Positions 1 to 6,423 of a stretch of DNA of 7,328 nucleotides are shown here, in pieces. Position 1 is the first letter of the stretch; each line of letters begins with the position of its first letter. Under the pieces are notes generated by a model. That model saw only the letters and a list, made by a program, of their open reading frames with translations, did no database searches and was not told the origin of the DNA. The stretch is from Bacteroidales bacterium (lineage in GTDB: Bacteria > Bacteroidota > Bacteroidia > Bacteroidales > VadinHA17), in assembly GCA_031285575.1 (NCBI GenBank), contig JAITVX010000063.1, positions 1 through 7,328 of the forward strand, written 5' to 3'. The translations under genes and the position numbers were made by a program.

Positions 1-177
1 AATGGCGTAATCAACAGGGCATTTGCTGAATTGCAGGAGAAACAGACGGTCAGGGTTAAGACAGATGTGGTTTCAATGGACAGCATAAACGTAAAAATTC
101 ATCCTGATGCAGCAGACACATACAGGATAACGAATCCGAAAAAGTATCGAAAACAGTGGATAATCTATAAAAGCTAA
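1..177 (+). CDS. C-terminal fragment of an unidentified protein
   Basis: The frame is open from the first base of the window to a TAA at 175-177, giving the last 58 residues of a protein whose start lies outside. The fragment begins NGVINRAFAELQEKQ and ends KKYRKQWIIYKS. It is rich in Lys, Arg and Val/Ile, with an alternating hydrophobic/polar stretch (residues 14-34) suggestive of beta strands. It has no cysteine and no membrane segment. I do not recognise the family, and nothing here identifies catalytic residues. Codon use resembles that of the downstream genes, so I read it as a real gene end rather than a chance frame. A 287-base A/T-rich gap and a candidate promoter separate it from the next gene, so it is probably a separate transcription unit. 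No convincing intrinsic terminator follows its stop. Confidence 0.6.
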   Translation, partial: NGVINRAFAELQEKQTVRVKTDVVSMDSINVKIHPDAADTYRITNPKKYRKQWIIYKS

Positions 178-464
178 CAGTCTGTACCTTGCATAGTGAT
201 ATAATCATATACGACAGGAACTTTATTCGGACAAGATTCATACTTTTACCGAAAAATACATTCAATTGAACAAATAAAACTATTATCTTTGTGGCAAACA
301 TTTAGGATGGGGTATCATAAATCATGGAAAAAACCTCTATAACTTTTCTGTAAAGAAACTCTTTTCTGAAGTTTTATACAATATAGATTATATAACTATC
401 AACAGGTTAATTGTTTTTATCATATTCTAAAATCATTTACATAAACTATTTTATATCTTGAAAA
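178..464. other. A/T-rich intergenic region with long leader of the DUF1080 gene
   Basis: This gap holds no gene I can support. Its left part (178-260) shows no clear terminator for the upstream gene. A perfect 10-base palindrome, TTCAATTGAA, lies at 261-270, just upstream of a promoter-like box at 284-291. If that promoter is used, the downstream gene has a leader of about 165 bases. The leader contains a small possible stem (TTTCT 345-349 with AGAAA 354-358, closed by the GNRA-type loop GTAA). It also contains an 8-base direct repeat, CTTTTCTG, at 343-350 and 361-368. An 11-codon frame (ATG 307, stop 340-342) is too short to judge. I see no known riboswitch. Confidence 0.5.
266..291 (+). 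promoter_or_regulatory. Candidate Bacteroidota promoter upstream of the DUF1080-mtaB-phosphatase run
   Basis: TATCTTTG at 284-291 is an exact match to the Bacteroidota -7 consensus TAnnTTTG. The upstream element is poor: the nearest TTG (266-268) lies inside the palindrome TTCAATTGAA and gives a spacing of about 15 bases instead of the usual 19-21. Transcription would start near 297-299. The motif is short and the region is A/T-rich, so chance occurrence is possible. Confidence 0.4.
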
Positions 465-1115
465 ATGAAAACAAGTAAATTTAATCTCATGATGACATCT
501 ATTGTCATTTTAGCAGCAGTAACTTCGCTTGCGGCACAGGACACTGCAAATAGCAGTAAAGTAAGTCTGTTTAACGGGAAAGACCTGTCGGGATGGACAT
601 TTTCACTGCGGGACAGCGCGGTTGATCCCGCAACAGTTTTCAGTGTTAAGGATGGCATAATAAACATAAAAGGTCAGCCATTCGGCTACATGCGGACAAC
701 GGAGAAATACTCCGACTACACGCTTCATGTTGAGTGGCGGTGGCCTGCCGAACCATCGAACAGCGGCATATTTATCCACTGGCAGGCACCCGATGCAATA
801 TGGCCTAAATGTATTGAAAGCCAGCTTATGCCCGGCAATGCCGGCGACATTGTGTGCATGAACGGTTCAGATATCGTCGAAAGAACCGACAAAACGAAAG
901 CGGTCGTTAAAAAACTGTCCGAATCGTCGGAAAAACCTGCCGGCCAGTGGAACACAATGGAAATTGTATGTAATGGAAGTACTATTGAAATTACCGTTAA
1001 CGGAAAACTGCAAAACAGGGCAACCGGAGCAAATATTGATTCAGGTTCCATCTGTCTCCAAAGCGAAGGCGGGGAAGTGCAGTTCAGAAACGTTTACATC
1101 ACCTCTGCGAAATAA
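465..1115 (+). CDS. Secreted DUF1080 (3-keto-disaccharide hydrolase family) protein
   Basis: This 216-residue protein matches the DUF1080 / 3-keto-disaccharide hydrolase family, a jelly-roll (concanavalin-like) fold whose studied members act on 3-keto-glycosides. Residues 1-24 form a Sec signal peptide: Lys-containing N-end, hydrophobic core SIVILAAVTSL and a likely cleavage after LAA before Gln25. There is no lipobox cysteine, so a soluble periplasmic or exported protein is expected. Family landmarks in order are LFNGKDLSGW (35-44), SNSGIFIHW (98-106), the acidic strand CIESQLMPGNAGDIV (116-130), the strand pair starting GQWNTMEIV (160-168), and the closing motif GSICLQSEGGEVQFRNVYI (194-212). 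The length is that of a single-domain member. The ATG at 465 is chosen because it directly precedes the signal peptide. mtaB begins 14 bases after the stop, so the two are probably co-transcribed although functionally unrelated. Family assignment is confident; activity and substrate are inferred from the family only. Confidence 0.88.
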   Translation: MKTSKFNLMMTSIVILAAVTSLAAQDTANSSKVSLFNGKDLSGWTFSLRDSAVDPATVFSVKDGIINIKGQPFGYMRTTEKYSDYTLHVEWRWPAEPSNSGIFIHWQAPDAIWPKCIESQLMPGNAGDIVCMNGSDIVERTDKTKAVVKKLSESSEKPAGQWNTMEIVCNGSTIEITVNGKLQNRATGANIDSGSICLQSEGGEVQFRNVYITSAK

Positions 1116-1129
1116 CGGTTTGTTAGTGC

Positions 1130-2434
1130 ATGAAAAGCATCAAGAAAAAGGTAGCATTCCATACACTTGGTTGCAAGCTCAATTTTGCTGAAACGTCAAC
1201 CATTGCAAGAGAATTTCCGGAAGACGCATTCGAAACAGTAGCCACCGGAGCCGGTGCCGACATCTACGTAATAAATACATGCTCGGTTACCGACGCCGCC
1301 GATAAAAAATGTAGGCAGGCAATAAGACGGTTCATCAATATGTCTCCAGGTGCTTTTATCGTTGTTACGGGCTGCTATGCACAACTCAACCCGCAGGAAA
1401 TATCCGCTATTCCGGGTGTTGATCTTGTGCTTGGCACGAACGAAAAATTCAACATTGCCTCATACATATCAGACGCCGTAAAGAACCGGCAGACAGCAGT
1501 ACACTCATGCGCACTGACAGGCAGCGATGCTTTCAATCCATCTTTCTCGATAGGCGGCCGTACCAGGTCGTTCCTGAAGGTACAGGATGGCTGCGACTAT
1601 CGGTGCTCATACTGCACAATTCCGTTTGCACGCGGGGCCAGCCGCAACCCGCCTGTGGCAGACCTTCTGGCTCAAGCCACCGCAATAGCGCAGAACGGCG
1701 TGAAAGAGATTGTCATTACCGGAGTAAACACCGGCGACTTCGGCAAATCGACAGACGAATCGTTCGAAAAATTGCTGACGGAACTCGTCAGTGTAGAGGG
1801 TATTGAACGGTTCCGAATATCATCAATAGAGCCCAACCTGCTGACCGATGAAATAATAGACCTCATTGCCGTAAATAAAAAGCTACTGCCGCATTTTCAT
1901 ATCCCGATGCAAAGCGGATCCGACAGGATTCTTGAACTGATGAAAAGACGCTACCACCGTAGCCGGTTTGAAATGCTCGTTTACAGGATATGCGAAAAAA
2001 TTCCGCTTGCCGGAATAGGTGCCGACATCATTACAGGATTCCCCGGAGAAACCGACGGCGACTTTGCTGACAGTCTCAGTTTCCTCGAAACTCTTCCCAT
2101 ATCATACCTCCACGTTTTCCCCTTTTCCGAAAGGCCTGGAACAGCCGCCGGAAGTTTTCCCGGGAAAATACCTTTTACCGAAAAAGAACGCCGCAGTAAA
2201 GCGCTGCACGAACTGTCGTTGCGTAAACACAACCGATTTATGGAACTGAACACCGGTGAATCCACCGAAGTCCTCTTTGAAAAAACCAGAAAGGACGGGT
2301 ATCTTTTCGGATTTTCGTCAAACTACATAAAAACAAAACATCCGTGGCAGCCAAAGCTTGCAGGCATGGTTAGGAAAGCGCGTATGACGGAAGTTTCCGG
2401 CGCAGACACAATGTTGATTGAACTTATTGACTGA
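1130..2434 (+). CDS. mtaB: tRNA (N6-threonylcarbamoyladenosine(37)-C2)-methylthiotransferase MtaB
   Basis: MtaB is a cytoplasmic radical-SAM enzyme that adds a methylthio group to t6A at position 37 of tRNAs reading ANN codons, giving ms2t6A, which supports accurate decoding. The 434-residue length is normal for the family. The N-terminal MTTase domain carries the three cysteines expected to bind the auxiliary iron-sulfur cluster: Cys15 in LGCKLNFAE, Cys51 in INTCSVTD and Cys82 in VTGCYAQ. The radical-SAM CxxxCxxC motif is Cys155, Cys159 and Cys162 within GCDYRCSYC. Further family blocks are SSIEP (231-235), HIPMQSGSD (257-265) and GFPGET (303-308). A TRAM-type RNA-binding domain is expected at about 370-434. 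CKLNFAE favours MtaB over MiaB or RimO, whose motif is usually CQMN- or CPKN-like. The ATG at 1130 gives a standard N-terminus. The phosphatase gene follows after only 3 bases. Confidence 0.95.
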   Translation: MKSIKKKVAFHTLGCKLNFAETSTIAREFPEDAFETVATGAGADIYVINTCSVTDAADKKCRQAIRRFINMSPGAFIVVTGCYAQLNPQEISAIPGVDLVLGTNEKFNIASYISDAVKNRQTAVHSCALTGSDAFNPSFSIGGRTRSFLKVQDGCDYRCSYCTIPFARGASRNPPVADLLAQATAIAQNGVKEIVITGVNTGDFGKSTDESFEKLLTELVSVEGIERFRISSIEPNLLTDEIIDLIAVNKKLLPHFHIPMQSGSDRILELMKRRYHRSRFEMLVYRICEKIPLAGIGADIITGFPGETDGDFADSLSFLETLPISYLHVFPFSERPGTAAGSFPGKIPFTEKERRSKALHELSLRKHNRFMELNTGESTEVLFEKTRKDGYLFGFSSNYIKTKHPWQPKLAGMVRKARMTEVSGADTMLIELID

Positions 2435-2437
2435 ATA

Positions 2438-3232
2438 ATGACAGACTATCGTAAAATCTGCAGCGAGATAGAAGCCGCAGCCGCTGAAACCGCCATGTTT
2501 ATTGTCCGCGAAGCGGAAAACTTTGACAGAAACCGCACCGAGAGAAAAGGATTCAACGATTTTGTGAGCTACGTTGATAGGGGTGCTGAAATGGCGCTTG
2601 TAGAGCATTTGTCGGCCATACTGCCAGAAGCCGGATTCATAACCGAAGAAGGCTCATCGTCGAAAAAAGGTGAGAAATACTGTTTTGTAATCGATCCTCT
2701 CGACGGTACCACTAATTTTGTGCACGGACTAAAACCATATGCAATAAGCGTAGGCCTGCTTGACGATGACAAGCCTGTTGTGGGAGTAATACACGCCGTT
2801 GGCGGCAACGAAGTCTTCACTGCATGGAAAAACGGAGGAGCATGGCTCAACGGCAAACGTATAAACATTTCGGCGGCCGCAAAACTGTCTGACAGCTTAG
2901 TCGCCACCGGCTTTCCGTACTACGACTTCGAAAGGCTCGACAACTATTTGCAACTCATTGCATGGCTCTGTAAACATACACACGGCATACGCAGATTTGG
3001 CTCGGCGTCAATCGATATTGCATATGTAGCCTGCGGGCGTTTCGACGTGTTTTTTGAATACGGGCTTCACCTCTACGACATTGCCGCCGGGATAACAATC
3101 CTCAGAGAAGCCGGCGGAAAGATAAGCGACTTTTCGGGCAACGAAAATGGTCTCACCGGTTCTGAAATAATTGCCTCAAACAACACCCTGCACAGCGAAT
3201 TCCTGCAAAAAGCTGCGGGATTTGGATTATGA
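2438..3232 (+). CDS. Inositol monophosphatase family protein
   Basis: This 264-residue cytoplasmic protein is a Mg2+-dependent, Li+-sensitive-type phosphatase of the inositol monophosphatase family. Landmarks are the N-terminal block RKGFNDFVSYVD (36-47), the metal-binding acid in ITEEGS (Glu70), the signature DPLDGTTNF (86-94, with Asp86 and Asp89 as metal ligands), and the C-terminal motif LYDIAAG (212-218), in which Asp214 is the third metal-binding acid. The usual Trp of WDxAAG is Tyr213 here, a substitution tolerated in the family. Length is typical. The family includes inositol-1-phosphatases, PAP/bisphosphate nucleotidases (CysQ type) and histidinol-phosphatases, and the sequence alone does not decide among them. 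The general layout and the intact DPLDGTTNF block fit an inositol/sugar-phosphate monoesterase best. It starts 3 bases after the mtaB stop, so it is almost certainly on the same transcript and possibly translationally coupled. Confidence 0.9.
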   Translation: MTDYRKICSEIEAAAAETAMFIVREAENFDRNRTERKGFNDFVSYVDRGAEMALVEHLSAILPEAGFITEEGSSSKKGEKYCFVIDPLDGTTNFVHGLKPYAISVGLLDDDKPVVGVIHAVGGNEVFTAWKNGGAWLNGKRINISAAAKLSDSLVATGFPYYDFERLDNYLQLIAWLCKHTHGIRRFGSASIDIAYVACGRFDVFFEYGLHLYDIAAGITILREAGGKISDFSGNENGLTGSEIIASNNTLHSEFLQKAAGFGL

Positions 3233-3275
3233 ATCAGCAGGGATGTTACATACCAGTTTCAGATACAGAGCATAT

Positions 3276-3299
3276 TTTTTTGTGGCATTACACAAAAAA
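3276..3299. terminator. Weak hairpin downstream of the phosphatase gene, possible terminator
   Basis: TTTTTTGTG (3276-3284) pairs perfectly with CACAAAAAA (3291-3299) around a 6-base loop, GCATTA, 44 bases after the phosphatase stop. The stem is 9 bp but only three pairs are near-GC at the loop end. The T run lies in the left arm on the + strand, and no long T tail follows the right arm. On the - strand a T run forms the left arm in the same way. It is therefore not a textbook intrinsic terminator, but it is the only stem-loop I see between the two gene groups. Confidence 0.25.
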
Positions 3300-3342
3300 T
3301 TCAATCCCGGATAGCATAATCTTATAATCCATAATTAAAAAA

Positions 3343-3480
3343 ATGCATATCTTTAGCCGGATTTTTTTAGCAGTTTTTATTTCCTGCAAAAACGGTCAAC
3401 GTAATGCCAGAAAGGATAACGGAGCGCCGTTACCATGGTCATACGATAGCGAAGCAACTATGAATAAACAGAAATATTAA
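3343..3480 (+). CDS. Possible 45-residue small lipoprotein (short ORF)
   Basis: ATG at 3343 opens a 45-codon frame ending with TAA at 3478-3480, one base before the ATG of the acyltransferase gene. The product begins MHIFSRIFLAVFISC, a short basic and hydrophobic segment ending in a cysteine at residue 15. This resembles a minimal lipoprotein signal, although ISC is a loose lipobox and the hydrophobic core is short. Residues 16-45 are hydrophilic, starting KNGQRNARKDN and containing PLPWSYDSE. I recognise no family. The start is preceded by an A-rich stretch (3335-3343), common before starts in Bacteroidota. The tight junction with the next gene favours a translated, coupled frame. Against it, a promoter-like TATCTTTA sits at 3348-3355 inside the frame; if transcription starts there, the ATG is lost and this is just the acyltransferase leader. 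It could also be a chance frame. Confidence 0.4.
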   Translation: MHIFSRIFLAVFISCKNGQRNARKDNGAPLPWSYDSEATMNKQKY

Positions 3481-3481
3481 C

Positions 3482-4366
3482 ATGAAAGTTGCCATATTTT
3501 ACATATTCTACGCCTTAACATGGCTGCTGGCTTTGCTGCCAATGAGGGTTCTGTATGTTATTTCGGATATTATATTCCTGCTTGTCTGTTATTTTCCGGG
3601 ATACAGGAAAAAGACGGTAAGAACAAACCTGCAAAACTCGTTCCCCGAAAAAAGCGAGAGAGAACGCCGCAGCATCAAAAGGAAGTTTTACAGGCATCTG
3701 TCAGACTTTATTGTCGAGATGCTGGCGCTGAGGAACCTTAGCCCTGAAAAGCTGCGGGAAAGATGTACGCTGTCTAACACCGAAATACTCGACAGGCTGT
3801 TTGCCGAGAAAAGAAACGTTATTGCCATATTGGCGCACTACAATAACTGGGAGTGGTACAACTTTATACCGTTTGAATTAAAACACAAGTTCGTTATAAT
3901 ATACAAGCCGCTTCAGGATAAACGTTTTGACAGCTACGTAAATAGATACAGGTCGATACATGGCATAATGCTCAGCTCCATGTCCAACGTCATAAGAGAT
4001 GTCATTGAACTCCGAAGCAAGAAAATACCATTCATTGCCAATATAATAGCCGATCAGACACCGGCAGTCGGAGATATACGGTACTGGACAACATTTCTTA
4101 ACCAGGACACTCCGGTTTATACCGGCGCCGAAAAGATAGCCGCAAAATACGATATGGCAATGGTGTTTTTCCATATCAGCAAAACCGGCAGGGGACGGTA
4201 CAACCTCAACGTAGAACCGTTGTTTGAGCACACCGCCGGACTGCCGTTGCACACCATAACCGACACCCATGTGAAACACCTTGAAAACATAATAAGGGAA
4301 CGCCCCGAATACTGGCTGTGGACGCATCGCAGATGGAAACGAAAAAGACCGGTGCAAGATGTTTAA
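3482..4366 (+). CDS. LpxL/HtrB-type lysophospholipid (lipid A secondary) acyltransferase
   Basis: This 294-residue protein belongs to the LpxL/HtrB/LpxM family, inner-membrane enzymes that add secondary acyl chains to lipid A on the cytoplasmic face. The N-terminus (about residues 4-38) is a hydrophobic anchor with the core ALTWLLALLP and a second stretch, VISDIIFLLVCYF. The catalytic HX4E motif is His119-Glu124 in LAHYNNWEW. IIADQTP (188-194) matches the conserved Asp-Gln block, and YWLWTHRRWKRKRP (277-290) is the usual C-terminal W-x-H-R-R-W-K signature. Length is normal (about 290-320 residues). Start: ATG 3482 leads directly into the membrane anchor. The gene ends inside the next one (8-base overlap with the glycosyltransferase), which implies a coupled envelope unit. 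Exact acceptor is uncertain; in Bacteroidota such proteins are usually annotated as lysophospholipid acyltransferase family. Confidence 0.9.
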   Translation: MKVAIFYIFYALTWLLALLPMRVLYVISDIIFLLVCYFPGYRKKTVRTNLQNSFPEKSERERRSIKRKFYRHLSDFIVEMLALRNLSPEKLRERCTLSNTEILDRLFAEKRNVIAILAHYNNWEWYNFIPFELKHKFVIIYKPLQDKRFDSYVNRYRSIHGIMLSSMSNVIRDVIELRSKKIPFIANIIADQTPAVGDIRYWTTFLNQDTPVYTGAEKIAAKYDMAMVFFHISKTGRGRYNLNVEPLFEHTAGLPLHTITDTHVKHLENIIRERPEYWLWTHRRWKRKRPVQDV

Positions 4367-5390
4367 AACGGCAATAGTAATACTAAACTGGAACGGGTTG
4401 GAATACCTCAAACAGTTTTTGGGCACAACAGTCATGCTGTCGGACGAAACATATGCCACAGTGTTTATAGCCGACAACTGTTCTACCGACGGCTCCGTTG
4501 AATGGGTCGAAGCGAACTTCAAACAGGTAAAAACCATAAGGCTTGACCGAAACTACGGGTTTGCCGGCGGCTACAACCTGGCGCTGGAACAGATAGACGC
4601 CACGTATTTCCTTTTGCTGAACTCGGATATCGAAGTAACCACAGGATGGCTGAAGCCTATGACTGAGTTTATGGACACTACTCCCTGTGCAGCATCGTGC
4701 CAGCCCAAAATACTGTCGTACCATAACCGCAGGCGCTTCGAACATGCAGGTGCCGCCGGAGGATACATCGACAGGTTCGGCTATCCATTCTGCCGGGGTC
4801 GAATACTGCACACTACGGAAACAGACATCGGGCAATACGACAACGTGGCAGAAATCTTTTGGTCGAGCGGTGCGTGCATGATGATACGCGCCGAAGCATG
4901 GAAACGAACCGGCGGGTTCGACCCGTCGTTCTTTGCCCACATGGAAGAGATAGACCTGTGCTGGAGACTTGGCAAACTCGGCTACAGGGCTTACTGCATT
5001 CCACAGTCGGCAGTGTATCATGTAGGTGGAGGCTCATTGCCCTACTCGTCGCCGTTCAAAACATATCTCAACTACCGCAACAGCCTGTTCATGCTCTATA
5101 AAAACCTTCCCGGCGGTAAACTGAAACAGATTATACTTGCCAGAAAAATACTCGACGGCATGTCGGCGCTAAGGTTTCTTGCAAAATTTGAGCTTGCCAA
5201 CTTCATGGCAGTTATCAAAGCTCACACATCGTGTCGCAGAATTAGAAAAACGCTCATAGAAAACCGCAGCTGCACAAGTCTGTCCGAAGAAACAGCCATG
5301 CCCGCCATATTCAACAAAAGCATTATCTTCGAATATTACCTCAAAAGACGCATAACATTCGACAGCCTTAAATGGAAACATGAGTGCTGA
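4359..5390 (+). CDS. Family 2 glycosyltransferase, rhamnosyltransferase-like
   Basis: This 343-residue protein has a GT-A fold family 2 glycosyltransferase domain over roughly residues 3-245. The opening strand AIVILNWNGLEYL (5-17) is followed by the nucleotide-binding block ADNCSTDGS (38-46). NYGFAGGYN (65-73) comes next, then LLLNSDIEV (85-93), which holds the DxD-equivalent metal-binding site. SSGACMMIRAEAW (169-181) and the acidic FFAHMEEIDLCWRLGKLGY (191-209), expected to include the catalytic base, complete the core. This arrangement is typical of rhamnosyltransferase-like members that transfer a dTDP- or GDP-sugar to lipid-linked glycans or lipopolysaccharide. The last about 90 residues are basic and amphipathic with no clear transmembrane helix, perhaps membrane-associating. 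The start ATG 4359 overlaps the acyltransferase stop, so translation is likely coupled. The donor sugar cannot be told from sequence. The partnership with a lipid A acyltransferase suggests a role in lipid A/core or surface glycan assembly. Confidence 0.9.
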   Translation: MFKTAIVILNWNGLEYLKQFLGTTVMLSDETYATVFIADNCSTDGSVEWVEANFKQVKTIRLDRNYGFAGGYNLALEQIDATYFLLLNSDIEVTTGWLKPMTEFMDTTPCAASCQPKILSYHNRRRFEHAGAAGGYIDRFGYPFCRGRILHTTETDIGQYDNVAEIFWSSGACMMIRAEAWKRTGGFDPSFFAHMEEIDLCWRLGKLGYRAYCIPQSAVYHVGGGSLPYSSPFKTYLNYRNSLFMLYKNLPGGKLKQIILARKILDGMSALRFLAKFELANFMAVIKAHTSCRRIRKTLIENRSCTSLSEETAMPAIFNKSIIFEYYLKRRITFDSLKWKHEC

Positions 5391-5731
5391 CATGGTGACA
5401 GGAAATACAACAATAAAGTATTGATTTCAGACAGCTTGAAAAGAAACGAGCGCAGGACAAGAATATCAGAAAAAGGCGAAGATCTAATCCGTACCAACTT
5501 TTTGAAATATTTTTAGTGTAAGTTTTTATTCTGAGTTAGCTATAAAAGTAATAACAAGAGCTCAATAGATTATAAAATAAAATATTTGTTCAGCTGCTAT
5601 TCATTTTCAATTTGCATGAAAAGCCTGTACTCTGTTATAACCGGCTAAAAAAAATATACGCATTATTCATTTGATTTTTATAGTTTTAATTATCTGTTTT
5701 GTTGTAAACAGACAAACAAGCCTGCTAATTA
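5391..5731. other. Gene-free A/T-rich stretch between the glycosyltransferase and rpsP
   Basis: No frame here looks like a gene. I see no strong intrinsic terminator after the glycosyltransferase. An AGCC/GGCT pair (5622-5625 with 5643-5646) encloses the 8-base palindrome GTTATAAC (5634-5641) and is followed by eight A residues. Read on the - strand, this is a 4-bp stem with a T run, too weak to call. A degraded promoter-like pair (TTTG 5585-5588, TCAATTTG 5607-5614, 18-base spacing) could be a second start for the rpsP unit. Confidence 0.5.
5693..5712. repeat. 7-bp perfect inverted repeat upstream of the rpsP promoter
   Basis: TCTGTTT (5693-5699) and AAACAGA (5706-5712) are exact reverse complements separated by TGTTGT. 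The second arm ends 19 bases before the TTTG element of the rpsP promoter, a position suitable for a regulator site. It may equally be chance in A/T-rich DNA, and no known operator is recognised. Confidence 0.35.
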
Positions 5732-5763
5732 TTTGTTCAATAAATTAATATCCGTTATCTTAG
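5732..5763 (+). promoter_or_regulatory. Bacteroidota-type promoter for rpsP-rimM
   Basis: TTTG at 5732-5735 and TATCTTAG at 5756-5763 are separated by 20 bases, the standard spacing of the Bacteroidota housekeeping promoter (TTTG, 19-21 bases, TAnnTTTG). The -33 box is exact and the -7 box differs from the consensus at one position (TTAG for TTTG). The predicted start near 5769 leaves a leader of about 40 bases before the rpsP ATG. This is the best-supported promoter in the window. Confidence 0.65.
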
Positions 5764-5808
5764 CGCCCTTAATTTTTTTAAACAGGTAATTTAAAAGCGT
5801 AGTTATTA

Positions 5809-6390
5809 ATGGCAGTTAAAATCAGATTAGCTAGAAAAGGTCGCAAGAAAGTGGCCATTTACCACATTGTGGTTGCAGATAGCAGGTCGCCACGAGATGG
5901 CAGATATATTGAAAAGATAGGGCTGTACAGTCCTGTTACCAACCCCGCTAAAATCGAACTCAACTTCGACAAAGCGCTTGGTTGGCTGCAAAAAGGCGCA
6001 TTGCCTACAGATACATGTAGGGCTATCCTGTCGAACAAAGGAGTTCTGTTGAAAAAGCACCTGCTCGAAGGCGTAAAAAAAGGAGCCTTTGATGAAGCGG
6101 AAGCCGACAGGCGTTTCGATGCTTGGATGGAACAGAACGAAACAAAGGTTGAGGCCAAAAAATCGGGTCTCGAAAAGTCGGCCGCAGAAGCGACAGCCAA
6201 CCGGATTAAAGCAGAAAAGAAAATTAATGACGCAAGAGCTGAGAAACTCGCTAAAAAGCAGGCCGAACTTGCAGCAAAAGCATCTGCCGAACTGGCTGAA
6301 ACAGTCGCAGAAATTGCGGAAGCCGCCGCAGAAACAGAGCAGGAAGAAGACGCAACTGGAGTTCCTGTCGAAAATGATGCTCAGGAGTAG
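5809..6390 (+). CDS. rpsP: 30S ribosomal protein S16
   Basis: S16 is a primary-assembly protein of the 30S subunit that binds 16S rRNA in the 5' domain. Residues 3-46 are the conserved core, with KIRLARKGRKK, YHIVVADSRSPRDGRYIEKIG and YSP. LPTDTCRAILSNKGVLLKKH (65-84) completes the family pattern. The usual bacterial protein is about 80-90 residues; this one is 193. Residues from about 112 to 193 form an Ala/Lys/Glu-rich tail, probably helical or coiled coil, turning very acidic at the end (TEQEEDATG and the last residues VENDAQE). Long tails of this sort are common in Bacteroidota S16, so this is a phylum trait, not a fusion. The ATG at 5809 gives the canonical MAVKIRLARKG start. It heads a two-gene unit with rimM, 33 bases downstream, driven by the promoter at 5732-5763. 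Confidence 0.97.
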   Translation: MAVKIRLARKGRKKVAIYHIVVADSRSPRDGRYIEKIGLYSPVTNPAKIELNFDKALGWLQKGALPTDTCRAILSNKGVLLKKHLLEGVKKGAFDEAEADRRFDAWMEQNETKVEAKKSGLEKSAAEATANRIKAEKKINDARAEKLAKKQAELAAKASAELAETVAEIAEAAAETEQEEDATGVPVENDAQE

Positions 6391-6423
6391 TGTTGCAGCA
6401 TATGCCGCTAATGGATAGCTCCG

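Noticed and set aside
307..342. 11-codon frame (ATG 307) in the leader of the DUF1080 gene, possible leader peptide
   Set aside because: It lacks runs of a regulatory amino acid and no attenuator-like terminator follows it; a frame this short is expected by chance.
3878..5021. Long open frames on the - strand (219 codons at 3878-4537, 212 codons at 4383-5021)
   Set aside because: They lie opposite the well-supported acyltransferase and glycosyltransferase genes, match no family I recognise, are rich in Cys/Val/Phe in a way typical of antisense shadows, and overlap each other in different frames.
5585..5614. Second promoter-like pair (TTTG and TCAATTTG) upstream of rpsP
   Set aside because: The -7 box has a mismatch at the important second position and the spacing is 18; in A/T-rich DNA this is weak compared with the pair at 5732-5763.
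6089..6418. 109-codon + strand frame inside the rpsP tail, ending 6 bases before rimM
   Set aside because: It is the shifted reading of the Ala/Lys/Glu-rich low-complexity tail; its Lys/Gln/Arg-rich product has no family features, and S16 in the other frame is certain.
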